DNA of 64,000 bases from Lachnoclostridium phytofermentans (GTDB taxonomy: Bacteria; Bacillota; Clostridia; Lachnospirales; Lachnospiraceae): contig NZ_JPOF01000003.1 of NCBI RefSeq assembly GCF_000733755.1, positions 1,342,501-1,406,500 on the forward strand, written 5' to 3'. Both the position numbers and the translations under genes were made by a program. This document shows, in pieces, positions 39,401 through 47,405 of the stretch (position 1 is the first letter of the stretch; every line of letters starts with the position of its first letter). The notes under the pieces were generated by a model. The model did no database searches and was not told the DNA's origin. It was given only the letters and a program-made list of their open reading frames with translations.

Positions 39401-40976
39401 CTACTATTTGGCATGGTCCATTAACAGGTAATTCTACCTTTGCACCTGTTTTACCGACAGCATATAATCCTTTATTTGCACTTATACCTGTCATAGATAG
39501 CCCATAAAAATTATACAGAGTACCATTTGCTGTAAATTCTGGATTAGAAAATTCCCATACGGTTGGTTCTTCAAATTCTACAGTTTTTTGCACAGCTGAA
39601 CCAGAAATAATTAGATTCGGTGTTAATTTTTGATATTTTGGAGAGTTTACTTTAACGGAATAGGTACCATCACGGAGTTTGATGTTTTGTGTACCAACAA
39701 AGCTATAACTGTAACCCTCTTCATTTAGATTAGTAAATGTAGTTGTTGCACCCGCTGTCTCTTCCGCTGAAAGACCCACAAGGTTTAAGGTTATATCATA
39801 AACTGGCTTTTTAGTAAAGGCCATCTCCTTAGTTTCATTTGTCGTACCTGTGAACTCAGATACTCCTAAAGAGTAATCATTAACATTTAATGCAGATACT
39901 ACATACGTAATATTATTCTCTAAAGTAGCAGTATAATCACCAGTTACTCTATCAATTATAACGCTTGGTACAAATACTTGTTCGATTACTGGACGGAAGG
40001 AAAGATTTACTTTCTGCAGTTCCTCTGGTGTAAGTCCTGTTATCGTACCAGTTAGCGTGATAAGTGGAACAGCTACCACAGTAATGTTATGATTCTCTAG
40101 TGTACTTCCACTTGGAATTACCACAGAAGCACCTTCTGAAATAACATATCCATCAGCACCTACTAAACTAACAGAATAATCATAAGTTTCATTTAGTGTA
40201 GCGGTATAGTTGTTACTTACAATAGGAGCAACTATAGCTTCTCCCGTTTTATTATTCGTAAACATGATAGAATAAGGCTCTGTAAGCTCAGAAGGAGCTG
40301 TTACAGTTCCTGTTATTGTACACGATGATGTATGTTGTCTATACACTCTTGCCACAACCAACTTATCGTCTGTTGAATAAATCTTATGTAATCCATTCTC
40401 TGCTGCATAATAGGTAAATTCTGAAGCCATAGAACCACCCAATGTATGTACTTGACTTTTTATTGCACCGTTTGGAGCTTCGATAACCACATTAGAGGAT
40501 GCTTTATTTGAGGACATTATTACAGTAAGAATATCATTTTTCTGTAATTGAATACCAATATATACACCAGTGCTCTTTTCTTTATTAGAATATAGGTAAC
40601 CGTTATACTTTTTACCATACGAATCGGTTAAAGATTTGTCATCATATCTAATCAAATCTTGATTTATAGTTCTCAAACGATGTGAAGTTGAAAACCCACC
40701 ATCTGAAAACATAAAATCTCCCCCATCAATACTGAACCCTGGAAGTGTACGACTTATAATAGATGACCCAGATGCAACACTTGGATAGCAGTTATTAATA
40801 ACGTCAACACTAAGTTTGTTATTATAGATTGTCGGATCTAATTGCTCAGCCCCGAAATCCCATACATCAATCAGACTTCCAGAAGCATTCGCCACAGTAT
40901 ACTGCCCCGGTAGTATACCAAATAACATAGCAACAATTAATAATATTGCCAGCCACTTTCGTTTTCCCTTTTTCAT
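33468..40976 (-). CDS. Secreted pectin methylesterase (CE8) - pectate lyase (PL9) fusion, copy 2
   Basis: Paralogue of the neighbouring gene, with the same domain order, length (2502) and catalytic residues: GRQDTLYGG and DFIFG in CE8, YEDADGF, NADDGWDLF and GNGFKMGG in PL9. Differences concentrate in the N-terminal sugar-binding-like domains, linkers and the PL9 C-terminal part; for example the CE8 loop after KANGYHS is two residues shorter and the PT-rich linker near 1010 two longer. All active-site motifs are intact, so both copies should be functional and may differ in polymer or methylation preference. AAGGAG precedes ATG. Upstream AGGAGAATAGGAT is the same as in copy 1. Confidence 0.92.
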   Translation of the reverse strand: MKKGKRKWLAILLIVAMLFGILPGQYTVANASGSLIDVWDFGAEQLDPTIYNNKLSVDVINNCYPSVASGSSIISRTLPGFSIDGGDFMFSDGGFSTSHRLRTINQDLIRYDDKSLTDSYGKKYNGYLYSNKEKSTGVYIGIQLQKNDILTVIMSSNKASSNVVIEAPNGAIKSQVHTLGGSMASEFTYYAAENGLHKIYSTDDKLVVARVYRQHTSSCTITGTVTAPSELTEPYSIMFTNNKTGEAIVAPIVSNNYTATLNETYDYSVSLVGADGYVISEGASVVIPSGSTLENHNITVVAVPLITLTGTITGLTPEELQKVNLSFRPVIEQVFVPSVIIDRVTGDYTATLENNITYVVSALNVNDYSLGVSEFTGTTNETKEMAFTKKPVYDITLNLVGLSAEETAGATTTFTNLNEEGYSYSFVGTQNIKLRDGTYSVKVNSPKYQKLTPNLIISGSAVQKTVEFEEPTVWEFSNPEFTANGTLYNFYGLSMTGISANKGLYAVGKTGAKVELPVNGPCQIVVSFCYKASALINNDSVNGEFSTISGSTSNIETVSYIYKGSESNVAIDFNGETYLTKIELLPIVPIKTTLTVGSIGCDYTTIQAALEAVKVMERTNNERITIEIQPGNYEEMLVIDVPNVTLKNASATPSIELTNKGVNIAPEAVRITSYYGHGYSYYSMGSDFKWDEETLNVNKANGYHSKKNDGAGTATFWNATVVVAASGFEAEGIIFENSFNQYISVKEAADTLYLESDHKGERSKVVGDTSVQNKSFVERAAALAIANNVDKTLFRNCRFVGRQDTLYGGSNVRAAFDKCAIMGGTDFIFGPMTAAFYKCDLVMNTSEGSTDVSYITAAQQASGRGYLMYNCHITSTVPGVDTASATYSKPGYFGRPWKGETSEVVFFKTVIENTDFDGYQGQSLILPIGWNSTLGGTSPLCYEYGTMERGTHDHAQRATWAKNLKDPVLSDGTSITIDAFLNGSDSWNPIVMDTEESNLENIPGFDIEIPTPTPVPGDTEASIDIKNGLKTGTTYGGAAGITVLDNMTYSPDEKVINGITYSGYVAGAVNPSPSNGAVPTMGAVVKVSPTVDGSFSIVLKLNQGKTLYVIDKNGSQVDKIAASATEFIEKKYEMKAGDTYFIYGGGTKIPVYGLSFKKAAVKHVLDLSTGLKAGTDYHGIEVLQDMAYKADSQTIEGTPYAGCIAGTSNPSPNKGDIPTSGSVVKVTPEEDGKFTVVFKLNSTKNYYLVDSSKNIIATYTAGSSNEYIAKTVEVSAGKSYYFYGDGTKLPIYGLSIVYGDDSVAWGDIEAPSISNVVVNGNTITVDYLGKVGNGYADSIAIEMYEGDILKKIEKISAPGNGGTVTFTPDASGSYQFKAVLSRGNEADKSSVKSQAVDFILPLAKPEIQFISNKGNGSIKVVWNKVAEATGYEVFLSENGGNTFVKKLDVTATKATLTGLSIGSTYYIKVKAIRGNDSIESDTVSKIVKAEAEISWNFSAFGSGVNTIDNGYDDSVDGLVKVWSTNGKGKLVPASTDGLAFYYTMVDTSENFKLSATVKVDNWKFSNGQEGFGLMAADAVGKNLDSTAFWNNSYMASVTKVEYLWDAEQESVSDDGEKITMKLGVGAQEKIGVTQEKIDLMNQPNSNLTSIPGFSSTMATLETSCAKNGAGTYNIVKNYTNDELVTEDFAMDEFKLTIERDNTGYRISFIDYKGNVQKETYYDVERVSLSGIDKDNVYVGFFASRNASITVTDIKLTTSDPATDPPAEERPIKKVTPIYKVVSANAVGTSDYDLVYRGNADGVLTITDSFGRIITKEEHVSANTNISKRVSLNKGNNIFTITFTPDEDYIPGEFMILKDYDTRTFTHSVVYKTYGNEGQTIYVSPQGTSNGLGTKANPLDIYTAVKHVQPSQTIVLIGGRYSLNKTITIERGVSGTADKKIYLVADPNSSERPVFDFNGASAGMILAGDYWYFKGFDVTKTKDAQKGIQLSGSNCTLDQVNTYYNGNTGIQISRYQSYDEKEQWPANNLVLNCTSYGNADKGYEDADGFAAKLTIGEGNIFDGCIAYNNADDGWDLFAKVETGPIGKVVIRNSVAFRNGYLPDGTNAGNGNGFKMGGESITGRHELINSVAFDNKAKGIDSNSGPDIQVYHSTSFNNEKNNVAFYTNNAKNTDFLADGVLSFKTLYMNENENLKLLGSQEESKVRGENNYYWEDGKSSNTKNVEVSSDWFVNLDTKIEITRNADGTINMNGLLELAEKAPKDTGARMAGTPSNNIAIGPEVSESETLQPTDTPAPTVTPTPTATPTPTKELTKEEIFEHLTPKRTGSLYTGGKNSNLGWFGLKLPKNVVKVANFDEETLSKLGEGIVPIIITYTSNKPGIVIVKQNGRLIAKESGVAIITATVTMQDGTKEVYTRKLSVKKATVDFVESTVRMKVGEEAVFEVKVNGLDVDSIIWMSSKKDGAVVKKNPGSTTATIKAVSPTTDWIYVIVDGVKKAIKVIIEK

Positions 40977-41030
40977 ATCCTATTCTCCTTTACCTATTCA
41001 GGCACGGAAAAATATAGTACCTGTACCATT

Positions 41031-41067
41031 ATTATACATGTTTTGAAAAATAATGTAAATACTTACA
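41031..41067 (-). promoter_or_regulatory. Promoter and operator of pectinase copy 2
   Basis: Minus strand TTTACA (41054-41059), 17-nt spacer, TATAAT (41031-41036). The -35 is embedded in TGTAAGTATTTACA (41054-41067), differing by one base from the copy 1 element. A further TGTAAG half-site lies just upstream. Confidence 0.72.
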
Positions 41068-41310
41068 TTGCTTACATAAACATTTTCAGCAATATGAAAG
41101 TGTTGCTAACGATATTTTTAGTGAATAGTTCCAATTTATTATGCTTTTTATGTCATATGATTACTTTATAACCTTTTTATTTTATTTTTTCTTGTAAGTA
41201 ATTACACTGATATTTTCAATTGTGTTACAGTTGCGCAAAATTGTCCTCCTCTTTTTGTACAAAAGGGATAGTAATTCGTATCACAATTAAAACACAATTT
41301 TAAGCATTGA

Positions 41311-41355
41311 AAGCCTTATGGATGCTCACCACTTAGGTGAATATCCATAAGGCTT
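41311..41355 (-). terminator. Large hairpin downstream of the NMT1-like gene
   Basis: A 13-bp perfect stem (AAGCCTTATGGAT / ATCCATAAGGCTT) enclosing a second CACC/GGTG stem. It lies about 165 nt past the stop of the binding-protein gene and may terminate it, though the T-runs are short. The remaining 41068-41520 gap is AT-rich without a recognised gene. Confidence 0.5.
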
Positions 41356-41520
41356 CTTCTTTATTAACCCTATTAAGCTCTATAACGGTTTTATGTCAAT
41401 TTTATATCAATCAATTCTATATGAATTAATTTTTCTAAGTTAAAATAACTGTTATTTTCCATGTAAGATTGATTACTAGTGAATACATATTACATCACTA
41501 ACATAGGTACATAATTTCCA

Positions 41521-42597
41521 TTACTCCCAATAAAACCCTTCCTCTGGTAACTTTCCACCCACAGATTCTGGCTTTTGATCATAAAGCACCTTTAAATATC
41601 CATCCACTTTACTTTTCATTTCCTCACCACGAATCAAAGTAATATTACAATAAGGGATTGCTTGTTTAGCAACAGCTGCCTTAACAATTCCGAACTTTTC
41701 AACTAAGGTTGATGCATCCTCTACATTTTCATTCACATAAGTTACACTATCCTCATATTCTGATAAAAAGGCTTCTACCGCTTCTTTATTCTCCTCAGCA
41801 AATTTCTTATTCACTACAACAACACCAGTAACAACAGAACTATCGGAATTTAATGCTTCCCATTCCTTCGTTACATCTAATGCTACTCTAACTTTATCAT
41901 TTGTCATTTGGACTGTAGTAACATAAGGCTGAGGTAGCATTGCAATTGCATTTTCTGTTTCACTTAACATTGCTGCAACTTCTGTTGCTTCGGATTTATA
42001 TTCAATCGTTACATCCTTACTTGGGTCAATGCCATGGGAACTAAGGAGATAGTTTAGAGTAAATTCTGGCGTTGTTCCCTTCCCAGTTGAGTAAATTGTC
42101 TTACCCTTTAAGTCTTCTACACTTTGTATGGAATCGCCAGTTTCAACAATATATAAAACTCCAAGTGTATTAATACCTGCTACCTGAATCTTTCCTTCAC
42201 TCTTTTGATGCAGCACAGATGCTAAGTTACAAGGGATTGCAGCAATTTGAAAATCTCCCTTAATTAAGTTCGCTGTGATTTCATCTGCCGTGCCTGCTAT
42301 TGTAAAATCATAATTGTTGGTAGTTTCCCCTTTTTCTGCTCTCTCCATTAACTCAACCATACCCATCGCTGTAGGTCCTTTTAGAGCTGCGATATTCATC
42401 GTGATTTTTTGAACAGGGTTCTCCTCACCTTTCGTTGGTTCTATCGTTGGTTCTACAGTTGGTGCCGTGGTTATTTCCTGTGTCTTTGTTGGTTCTGGAG
42501 TTATTTTATTGTCCTCTGTCTCCTTTTTTGTAGAACAAGCAGCTAACACTACCATACAAAATATAAGTGTAATAATTAAATGTTTGACTTTTTTCAT
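41521..42597 (-). CDS. NMT1/SsuA-like ABC substrate-binding lipoprotein (no partner permease here)
   Basis: Exported lipoprotein of 358 residues: signal peptide with lipobox VLAAC (Cys21), a Thr/Pro/Glu-rich spacer (25-65) and a two-lobed binding fold with IAALKGPTAMGMVELME, GDFQIAAIPCNLASVL and DLKGKTIYSTGKGTTPEF, the pattern of NMT1/ThiY-like proteins. Its ligand is unknown. It follows the TM1266-like regulator by 130 bp on the same strand, likely one transcript. A permease and ATPase normally follow such a gene; here the pectinase cluster comes instead. Confidence 0.82.
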   Translation of the reverse strand: MKKVKHLIITLIFCMVVLAACSTKKETEDNKITPEPTKTQEITTAPTVEPTIEPTKGEENPVQKITMNIAALKGPTAMGMVELMERAEKGETTNNYDFTIAGTADEITANLIKGDFQIAAIPCNLASVLHQKSEGKIQVAGINTLGVLYIVETGDSIQSVEDLKGKTIYSTGKGTTPEFTLNYLLSSHGIDPSKDVTIEYKSEATEVAAMLSETENAIAMLPQPYVTTVQMTNDKVRVALDVTKEWEALNSDSSVVTGVVVVNKKFAEENKEAVEAFLSEYEDSVTYVNENVEDASTLVEKFGIVKAAVAKQAIPYCNITLIRGEEMKSKVDGYLKVLYDQKPESVGGKLPEEGFYWE

Positions 42598-42727
42598 AAT
42601 AACCTCTATTCCGGTACTTTTGCACCTTTAATTAAAATAGCACTATATAAACAACCAATAACAATATATCATTTCTTTTCCTTCTCCATCTTTGGCCTCA
42701 ACAAAGATAATAAAGTAAAATTCACCT

Positions 42728-42976
42728 CTATGATGCTTTTGAATACATTGTCTTAACGCTGATTCCCTTCACCATGCCTAATTTTCCAGACAAAGAGCTT
42801 ATTACATTGTTTTCTGCGTCTACGACAACACTGATTATGCTGACATTCTTTTCTTTATAAGGAAGGCCCATTCTACCAATTATGTAGCTGCTATATTCGT
42901 GCAAAATCTGGTTCACCTCTGCTGATGCACCTAATTGCTCCACAATAATCCCGATTAATGCAATTCTAGTATCCAC
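42728..42976 (-). CDS. TM1266-type iron-only hydrogenase system regulator
   Basis: Small ACT/NikR-C-like domain protein, 82 residues from GTG 42976, chosen because AAAGGAGG is 7 nt upstream; a longer ATG form at 43015 has its G-tract too close. Motifs typical of the family: TRIALIGIIVE, LHEYSSYIIGRMGLPY and ISVVVDAENNVISSLSGKLGM. The family is named from association with [FeFe]-hydrogenase maturation genes; the molecular function is not established. No hydrogenase gene is in this window. Confidence 0.85.
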   Translation of the reverse strand: MDTRIALIGIIVEQLGASAEVNQILHEYSSYIIGRMGLPYKEKNVSIISVVVDAENNVISSLSGKLGMVKGISVKTMYSKAS

Positions 42977-43053
42977 TATTATCCTCCTTTCGATAGTTTC
43001 ATTAAGCGAATTCATTCCCCTTACAGTATCAAACAGTGGGAAGTTACTAAATT

Positions 43054-43104
43054 AAAAAAGGCTCTTGAAAGCTGAAATGAATTCCTCATTTCCTTTCAAA
43101 AGCC
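43054..43104 (-). terminator. Terminator of the OmpR-kinase operon
   Basis: Hairpin AGGCTCTTGAAAG ... CTTTCAAAAGCCT with a paired GAAATGA/TCATTTC interior, and a T-run on the minus strand. It separates the two-component genes from the hydrogenase regulator gene. Confidence 0.8.
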
Positions 43105-43235
43105 TGATCTACGCTTTTATCGTTTCCTATGAACAGAAGTTCTCTTCTGTCTTAAAAACTTATCAAATTGCGCTTCTTTATCAGGTGATTCCTTCTATGT
43201 CAGCGACTACATTATATAGCATAATTTAACAAGTG

Positions 43236-43925
43236 TCAAACTTTAAAACGGTAGCCAACACCCCAAATCGTCTCAATATACTGTGGTTTTGAAGTATTCG
43301 CTTCGATCTTTTCACGAATTTTCTTAATATGAACGGTTACCGTAGCGATATCTCCAATTGACTCCATATCCCAAATTTCTTGAAATAATTCTTCCTTTGT
43401 ATAAACATGATTTGGATTTTGTGCTAGAAAAGTAAGTAAATCAAATTCCTTTGTTGTAAATGCTTTTTCTTCTCCATTGATATACACACGACGTGCAGTC
43501 TTATCAATTTTGATACCTCGAATTTCAATCATTTCATTTTCTTTCATTCCAGTACCAATCAATCGTTCATACCGAGCCAAATGTGCTTTCACCCTCGCTA
43601 CTAATTCACTTGGACTAAATGGCTTTGTCATATAGTCATCTGCTCCAAGGCCAAGTCCTCGTATCTTATCAATATCATCCTTTTTCGCAGACACCATAAT
43701 AACAGGGATATTCTTTTCTTCCCTTACCCTCTTACATATTTCAAATCCATCAACATTTGGTAACATTAAGTCTAAGATGATTAACTTATAATCTCCTGTT
43801 AGTGCCGCTGCTAAGCCTTTATCTCCAGTATTCTCAATATTAACTTCAAAACCGGAAAGCTCCAGATAATCCTTCTCAAGTTCTGCAATCGCTGCCTCGT
43901 CTTCTACTATTAATATCTTGTCCAT
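43236..43925 (-). CDS. OmpR-family response regulator
   Basis: Cytoplasmic transcription factor of 229 residues. Receiver domain with acidic residues Glu8/Asp9, phosphoacceptor Asp52 in IILDLMLPNVDG and Lys in DDYMTKPFSP; C-terminal winged helix (about 130-229) with FTTKEFDLLTFLAQNPNHVYT and VHIKKIREKIE. It is the partner of the kinase encoded upstream on the same strand, separated by 167 bp with strong hairpins. AAGGAAGGAG precedes ATG. Target genes unknown. Confidence 0.92.
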   Translation of the reverse strand: MDKILIVEDEAAIAELEKDYLELSGFEVNIENTGDKGLAAALTGDYKLIILDLMLPNVDGFEICKRVREEKNIPVIMVSAKKDDIDKIRGLGLGADDYMTKPFSPSELVARVKAHLARYERLIGTGMKENEMIEIRGIKIDKTARRVYINGEEKAFTTKEFDLLTFLAQNPNHVYTKEELFQEIWDMESIGDIATVTVHIKKIREKIEANTSKPQYIETIWGVGYRFKV

Positions 43926-44011
43926 GAATATCTCCTTCCTTTCGTCAACTCAGTAAATTGTGAAAATTGATTTTTATTTTTATACTTGAAAACATGCCAC
44001 TTGGTAGGCTG

Positions 44012-44079
44012 GAAGTTTGTGCCGAGGATTACGCAGGCACAAACTTCTGTGTAAAAGAAATCAAAGATTTCTTTTACAC
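44012..44079 (-). other. Two strong hairpins between kinase and response-regulator genes
   Basis: GAAGTTTGTGCC / GGCACAAACTTC (44012-44023, 44036-44047), 12 bp, and GTGTAAAAGAAATC / GATTTCTTTTACAC (44049-44062, 44066-44079), 14 bp with a 3-nt loop. Neither is followed by a T-run on the minus strand. They may stabilise or process the mRNA or reduce read-through into the regulator gene. Confidence 0.65.
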
Positions 44080-44092
44080 TAACTCCTCGTTC

Positions 44093-45634
44093 TTAATCTT
44101 TCACTTGTAGTTCTAAACCTTTTTTTATTTTAGAGAATTTCTTCTCAATATGCTCTTTGTCAGTCCATTTCATTATCGTAAAGATTATGCTTGTTCCAAC
44201 ACCGACCTCACTCTTTGCCCAGATATTACCGCCATGCTCCTCTATCACTTTCTTCGCTATAGCTAGTCCTAACCCAGAACCTCCTTGCTTAGAGTTTCTA
44301 GAAGCATCTGCCCGATAAAAACGTTCAAATATATTCGGAAGATCTTTCTCTGCGATACCACAACCACTATCTTCAATTTCAACTTCCACCATATCACCAG
44401 AATCGGTAAGTTTCACCTTAACTGTTCCTTCTGGTTTTCCCATGTATTTCACAGCATTTCCTACAATATTATGAATAACACGCTTTAACTGTTCCGTATC
44501 AATAATTACCTTACAGTCAGTCGCTACTAAGTTTTCATACTCTAACTTTATATTCTTAATCTCAAGTTCAAAACTAAGCTCATCTACACAATCACAAAAG
44601 TAATCGTCAACCCCTATGATGCTAAAGTTATACGGTACTGTATTATTATCAATTCTTGCATAAAGAGATAATTCATCTACCAAGGAAGACATATCATTCG
44701 CTTTTGTATAAATTGTTTTAACATATCGATCAAGCTTTTGAGGATTATCTGCTACACCATCTATAATTCCTTCCGCATATCCTTTAATTGCGGTAAGTGG
44801 AGTTTTTAAATCATGAGATATATTGCTTAATAACTCTCTTGAGTTTTCCTCATACTGCATCTTTACCTCAATCAGTTCTTTCAGATGAATTCTCATTTCT
44901 TCAAAGTCTTCACATAGCTGACCGATCTCATCATTCGAATTAACAGAGATAGAATAGTTTAAATTTCCCTCTTTCATCTCTTTGGTTGCTCGTTTCAATA
45001 CATTAAGCGGTTTTATGATCCCCCTGTAAAGCCATACAATCAAGATAAAGGCGGTTATTATAATAATTAATACAAAGGATATCACAGCCTGTACTGCAGA
45101 TGCTTTTAGTTGCGGTACAACATTGTCAACGTCAGTTAATACAAATATCGTTCCTTTAGAGCCATCCTGATACAAAAAGTCCTGCTGTTTTAATAAAATT
45201 GGGTTCTTACCTCCAAGGTAAATACCTCCATCAACCTCCGTACTATGATTATTGTAACTTGGAAGATTATTCTTAACAGAAGAATATTTTGCAGCATTAC
45301 CAACAAAGATAATCTCCTCATCCTTTCTGACAACCAAGAAAGAATATTTTTCTTGGAGTTCTGAGTTAAGCTCTTTAATATATTCTAAATCCTCTAACTC
45401 CCAAGGTGTTTTCATTGCCTTAGTTTTAATTCTATTAAAAACATCCCTTGTGACACGATTTAATATCTGTATTGGATTCGTAATTACCTGCATAGTATTA
45501 AATTCCATATCATAGGTCTTTTGAATGGAGTTAAGTTGATACTCAATAATTAGTTTACCGGTCATAATGGCCAAACAAATGGGTAGGATGATAATGATTA
45601 AGAACGACATCTTTAGTCTGTTTTTTAGATCCAC
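44093..45634 (-). CDS. HAMP-domain sensor histidine kinase
   Basis: Membrane sensor of 513 residues from GTG 45634, chosen because GGAGG is 7 nt upstream; a longer reading frame from 45703 has no ribosome site. TM1 (FLIIIILPICLAIM), an extracellular sensor of about 150 residues, TM2 (AVISFVLIIIITAFILIVWLY), HAMP, then HisKA with NISHDLKTPLTAIKGY and HATPase with IVGNAVKYM, DSGCGI and GGSGLGLAI. It is encoded before its regulator, the reverse of the usual order. Signal unknown. Confidence 0.92.
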   Translation of the reverse strand: MDLKNRLKMSFLIIIILPICLAIMTGKLIIEYQLNSIQKTYDMEFNTMQVITNPIQILNRVTRDVFNRIKTKAMKTPWELEDLEYIKELNSELQEKYSFLVVRKDEEIIFVGNAAKYSSVKNNLPSYNNHSTEVDGGIYLGGKNPILLKQQDFLYQDGSKGTIFVLTDVDNVVPQLKASAVQAVISFVLIIIITAFILIVWLYRGIIKPLNVLKRATKEMKEGNLNYSISVNSNDEIGQLCEDFEEMRIHLKELIEVKMQYEENSRELLSNISHDLKTPLTAIKGYAEGIIDGVADNPQKLDRYVKTIYTKANDMSSLVDELSLYARIDNNTVPYNFSIIGVDDYFCDCVDELSFELEIKNIKLEYENLVATDCKVIIDTEQLKRVIHNIVGNAVKYMGKPEGTVKVKLTDSGDMVEVEIEDSGCGIAEKDLPNIFERFYRADASRNSKQGGSGLGLAIAKKVIEEHGGNIWAKSEVGVGTSIIFTIMKWTDKEHIEKKFSKIKKGLELQVKD

Positions 45635-45792
45635 TTTCCTTCCTCCGTATCTATGCCTCATACTAAAAGGTTCTATATTCTTACTAATTGAAAACAGTAA
45701 CACCTAATCTCTACCGGTGTTAGTGTTTAGATGTTCCCTGTTTTTTATTCTGTTTTATCAAAAAATAACAAGTTTTGCTATTTCCATCTTCC

Positions 45793-45801
45793 ATTATAAC
45801 A
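45793..45801 (-). promoter_or_regulatory. Extended -10 promoter of the kinase operon
   Basis: Minus strand TGTTATAAT (extended -10, TATAAT at 45793-45798); no convincing -35. It would give a leader of about 150 nt, which contains a TAACACC/GGTGTTA hairpin (45698-45722). Confidence 0.5.
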
Positions 45802-45843
45802 TAATTTAAGCTAGCTTACATATAAACAATCTATAAAAACTAT

Positions 45844-45879
45844 AAAAAGGGACTTCTCACAATGAAAGAAGTCCCTTTT
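45844..45879 (-). terminator. Terminator of metK
   Basis: Stem AAAAGGGACTTCT with AAGAAGTCCCTTTT, 7-nt loop, T-run on the minus strand, ending 3 nt after the metK stop. Confidence 0.88.
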
Positions 45880-45881
45880 AT

Positions 45882-47072
45882 CTATAAATATTTCTTTAAT
45901 TCTTCTACCTTATCTGTTTGTTCCCAAGGAAGATTTAAGTCGTTTCTACCAAAATGTCCATATGCAGCTGTCTGCTTGTAGATTGGTCTTCTTAAGTCAA
46001 GCATTTTAATAATTCCAGCAGGACGGAGATCAAAATGCTTACGAACAATTTCGGTTAATTCCTCATTACTCTTCTTTCCTGTACCAAAAGTATCAATCAT
46101 AATGGAAGTAGGCTGAGCAACACCAATTGCATAGGATAATTGTATCTCGCACTTATCTGCAAGTCCAGATGCAACTATGTTCTTCGCAACATAACGAGCA
46201 GCATAAGAAGCGGAACGATCAACCTTCGTACAGTCCTTACCAGAGAATGCGCCACCACCATGACGAGCATATCCACCATAAGTATCTACGATGATTTTTC
46301 TACCGGTTAAACCGCTATCACCATTTGGTCCGCCTATAACAAAACGTCCAGTTGGATTAATAAAGAATTTTGTATTCTCATCAACCATTTCTGTTGGAAG
46401 AACTGGTTCAAACACATATTTCTTAATATCCTCATGAATCTGCTCCTGGGTTACATCTGGGTCATGCTGCGTAGATAATACAACCGCATTTAAATGAACT
46501 GGTTTTCCTTCCTCATTATATTCCACTGTTACCTGTGACTTTCCATCTGGTCGAAGGTATTTTAACGTTCCATCTTTTCTTACTTTAGATAACTGTTTTG
46601 TTAATTTATGAGCTAAGGAAATTGGATATGGCATAAGTTCTTCTGTCTCATTGGATGCATAACCAAACATCATACCTTGATCTCCTGCACCAATGGCTTC
46701 AATCGCCTCGTCAGTCATCTCGCTTTGTTTTGCTTCTAGTGCTTTATCTACACCAAGGGCAATATCTTTTGATTGCTCATCAAGTGCCACAATAACACCA
46801 CAAGTATCTGCATCAAAACCATACTTTGCGCGATCATATCCAATTTCTTTCACGGTTTCACGTACGATTTTTTGAATATCAACATAGCCAGATGTTGTAA
46901 TCTCGCCCATCACAAGTACTAAACCTGTTGTAATGGCTGTTTCACAAGCTACACGACTCATTGGGTCTTGCTCTAATAACGCATCTAACACTGCATCTGA
47001 GATTTGATCACAGATTTTATCTGGATGTCCTTCTGTAACAGACTCTGATGTAAAAAGTAATTTGTTTTGCAT
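45882..47072 (-). CDS. metK: S-adenosylmethionine synthetase
   Basis: Makes S-adenosylmethionine from methionine and ATP in the cytoplasm. It has 396 residues, the usual length, with [23 protein letters not shown] at the N-terminus, the [12 protein letters not shown] hexapeptide region around 117 and the P-loop-like GGGAFSGKD near 260. ATG 47072 is preferred to the upstream GTG at 47087, with AAAGGAG 5 nt upstream. Controlled by the SAM-I riboswitch upstream, so product represses synthesis. Monocistronic. Confidence 0.96.
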   Translation of the reverse strand: MQNKLLFTSESVTEGHPDKICDQISDAVLDALLEQDPMSRVACETAITTGLVLVMGEITTSGYVDIQKIVRETVKEIGYDRAKYGFDADTCGVIVALDEQSKDIALGVDKALEAKQSEMTDEAIEAIGAGDQGMMFGYASNETEELMPYPISLAHKLTKQLSKVRKDGTLKYLRPDGKSQVTVEYNEEGKPVHLNAVVLSTQHDPDVTQEQIHEDIKKYVFEPVLPTEMVDENTKFFINPTGRFVIGGPNGDSGLTGRKIIVDTYGGYARHGGGAFSGKDCTKVDRSASYAARYVAKNIVASGLADKCEIQLSYAIGVAQPTSIMIDTFGTGKKSNEELTEIVRKHFDLRPAGIIKMLDLRRPIYKQTAAYGHFGRNDLNLPWEQTDKVEELKKYL

Positions 47073-47233
47073 AAAATCTCCTTTCACCTTTCCTTTTTAT
47101 AAGGCTTGTAATATCACTTATCAAAAATTTGCTCCTAAACTTCTGATAAGGGCGCTGCATTTTGCGCCGTCAATATGTTAACTGGTAACGAATTAGGTCC
47201 GAATACAACCGTCTTAGTATTTTCTCTATCCAC

Positions 47234-47373
47234 AAAAAAAGTCCGCATAAGCGGACTTGTTATTTAAAAACCAAATCCTCTTATTGTTCGATTACTCGCT
47301 CAACTTGGCACCTTCCCGTAGGGGGTTGCCGTGACTTCACTGAGTCTTTACTCTCCGTCACTCTGAATAAGAG
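47234..47373 (-). promoter_or_regulatory. SAM-I (S-box) riboswitch of metK
   Basis: On the minus strand the core is recognisable: CTTATTCAGAGTGACGGAG, then GTGAAGTCACGGCAACC and AAGGTGCCAA, closed by the P1 stem CTTATT/AATAAG (about 47280-47371). It is followed by a terminator stem GTCCGC ATAA GCGGAC (47241-47256) and seven T (47234-47240). SAM binding should cause early termination. About 160 nt of further leader to metK holds a GGGCGC/GCGCC hairpin near 47148-47168. Confidence 0.93.
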
Positions 47374-47405
47374 AAATATCTATGAAATTGTATATTCGCA
47401 CACAT

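Larger units (their letters stand above)
25509..41067 (-). repeat. Tandem duplication of a 7.9-kb pectinase unit
   Basis: Two units, about 25509-33160 and 33411-41067, each with promoter-operator, ribosome site, 7509-bp open reading frame and hairpin terminator of the same core sequence. Stop-to-stop period is 7907 bp. Both proteins have exactly 2502 residues although several compensating small indels are visible. The C-terminal 120 residues are almost identical, while the N-terminal third and central linkers differ more. Confidence 0.92.

Noticed and set aside
25561-41067. Assembly artefact as the cause of the duplicated pectinase
   Set aside because: The copies differ at many positions including compensating indels, so they are true diverged paralogues.
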